Positions 44,886-45,131 of a stretch of 45,131 bases of DNA are shown here, one piece after another. Made by a program: the position numbers and the translations under genes. Source of the DNA: an uncultured Lachnospiraceae bacterium (GTDB lineage Bacteria; Bacillota; Clostridia; Lachnospirales; Lachnospiraceae); NCBI GenBank assembly GCA_949878435.1, contig CATLAK010000025.1, positions 1 to 45,131 of the forward strand, given 5' to 3'. Numbering within the stretch: position 1 is the first letter of the stretch; every line of letters begins with the position of its first letter. The notes under the pieces are model-generated. The model was not told the DNA's origin. It worked only from the letters and a program-made list of their open reading frames with translations, and did not search any database.

Positions 44886-45131
44886 CATTTCAATCCTACT
44901 CCTAATCTCCTCCGGGTCTGGTAAAGCATTTTTCAAATCCAGCGGAAGATCTGTACACAAATGATATTCGCTTACACCAATAGGTTTCGACATATCTCTT
45001 AACGCATATTCTGCAATGGTTCTATTCTCATCTCTACATAATATTAGTCCAACAGATGGATTATCGTCTGGGGATTTAACCAAATCGTCCAGAGCTGACA
45101 AATAGAAATTCATTTTCCCTGCTTGCTCCGG
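44877..45131 (-). CDS. C-terminus of YhcG/DUF1016-family PD-(D/E)XK nuclease (runs off right edge)
   Basis: 84 residues are visible, open to the window end (PEQAGKMNFYLSALDDLV at the start). The blocks GKMNFYLSALDDL, DDNPSVGLILCRDENRTIAEYALRDMSKPIGVSEY are the C-terminal end of the DUF1016/YhcG family, in which a PD-(D/E)XK nuclease domain lies just upstream. These proteins are often found in or near restriction-modification and defence loci. The internal ATG at 45113 is not the true start. Confidence 0.88.
   Translation of the reverse strand, partial: PEQAGKMNFYLSALDDLVKSPDDNPSVGLILCRDENRTIAEYALRDMSKPIGVSEYHLCTDLPLDLKNALPDPEEIRSRIEMKK

Noticed and set aside
1..45131. CRISPR arrays, rRNA or tRNA genes
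   Set aside because: No regularly spaced direct repeats and no tRNA or rRNA signatures were noticed on reading; a tRNAscan-SE and CRISPR finder run would be decisive.

Overview
The window looks like a chromosomal segment of a low- to mid-GC Clostridia, most likely a Lachnospiraceae gut commensal. The reasons are the T-box-controlled tyrS, the many small lipoproteins, the HD-GYP and hybrid-kinase signalling genes, an ECF vitamin-type transporter, an IS66 remnant and strong AGGAGG-type ribosome sites. Genus cannot be fixed from sequence reading alone.

Layout. 0-7.7 kb (mostly minus strand): a small membrane protein, a hexapeptide acetyltransferase, an alpha/beta hydrolase group, a large SF1 helicase with a C-terminal nuclease-like domain, a CmpB-type membrane protein and a MATE exporter. 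7.7-14.1 kb: a truncated XRE regulator, a near-consensus promoter with a tyrosine T-box leader and tyrS, a broken AraC regulator beside an intact MFS transporter, a membrane-tethered MerR regulator with a 19-bp-spacer promoter, and an AAA/DUF4143 ATPase. 14.1-20 kb: YyaL-type protein, ferritin-like protein, YbaK-type deacylase, metallo-beta-lactamase-fold enzyme and a DUF1266 lipoprotein. 20-24.7 kb: a tight signalling operon (HD-GYP response regulator, two-TM protein, hybrid histidine kinase). 24.8-26.7 kb: a stand-alone reverse transcriptase preceded by a 144-nt structured segment closed by a perfect 12-bp inverted repeat, and a small conserved protein. 26.8-36.1 kb: two lipoproteins, an Lhr-type helicase and a complete ECF transporter (S, A-A fusion, T) behind a near-perfect sigma-A promoter.

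36.1-45.1 kb is a compact, visibly AT-richer accessory island, all on the minus strand except an IS66 fragment. It holds a five-gene overlapping operon (all-helical 583-aa protein, HTH regulator, CPBP protease, HNH protein, SAM methyltransferase). Next to it is a three-gene module (GHKL ATPase, REC-like protein, HNH endonuclease) whose first gene has been beheaded by the IS66 remnant. The C-terminus of a YhcG/DUF1016 nuclease runs off the right edge. Gene content and packing resemble a defence island.

The two most interesting items are the reverse transcriptase with its candidate partner RNA (a retron-like or DRT-like arrangement), and the kinase-like/REC-like/HNH module with the adjacent HTH-protease-HNH-methyltransferase operon, neither of which I can match to a named system.
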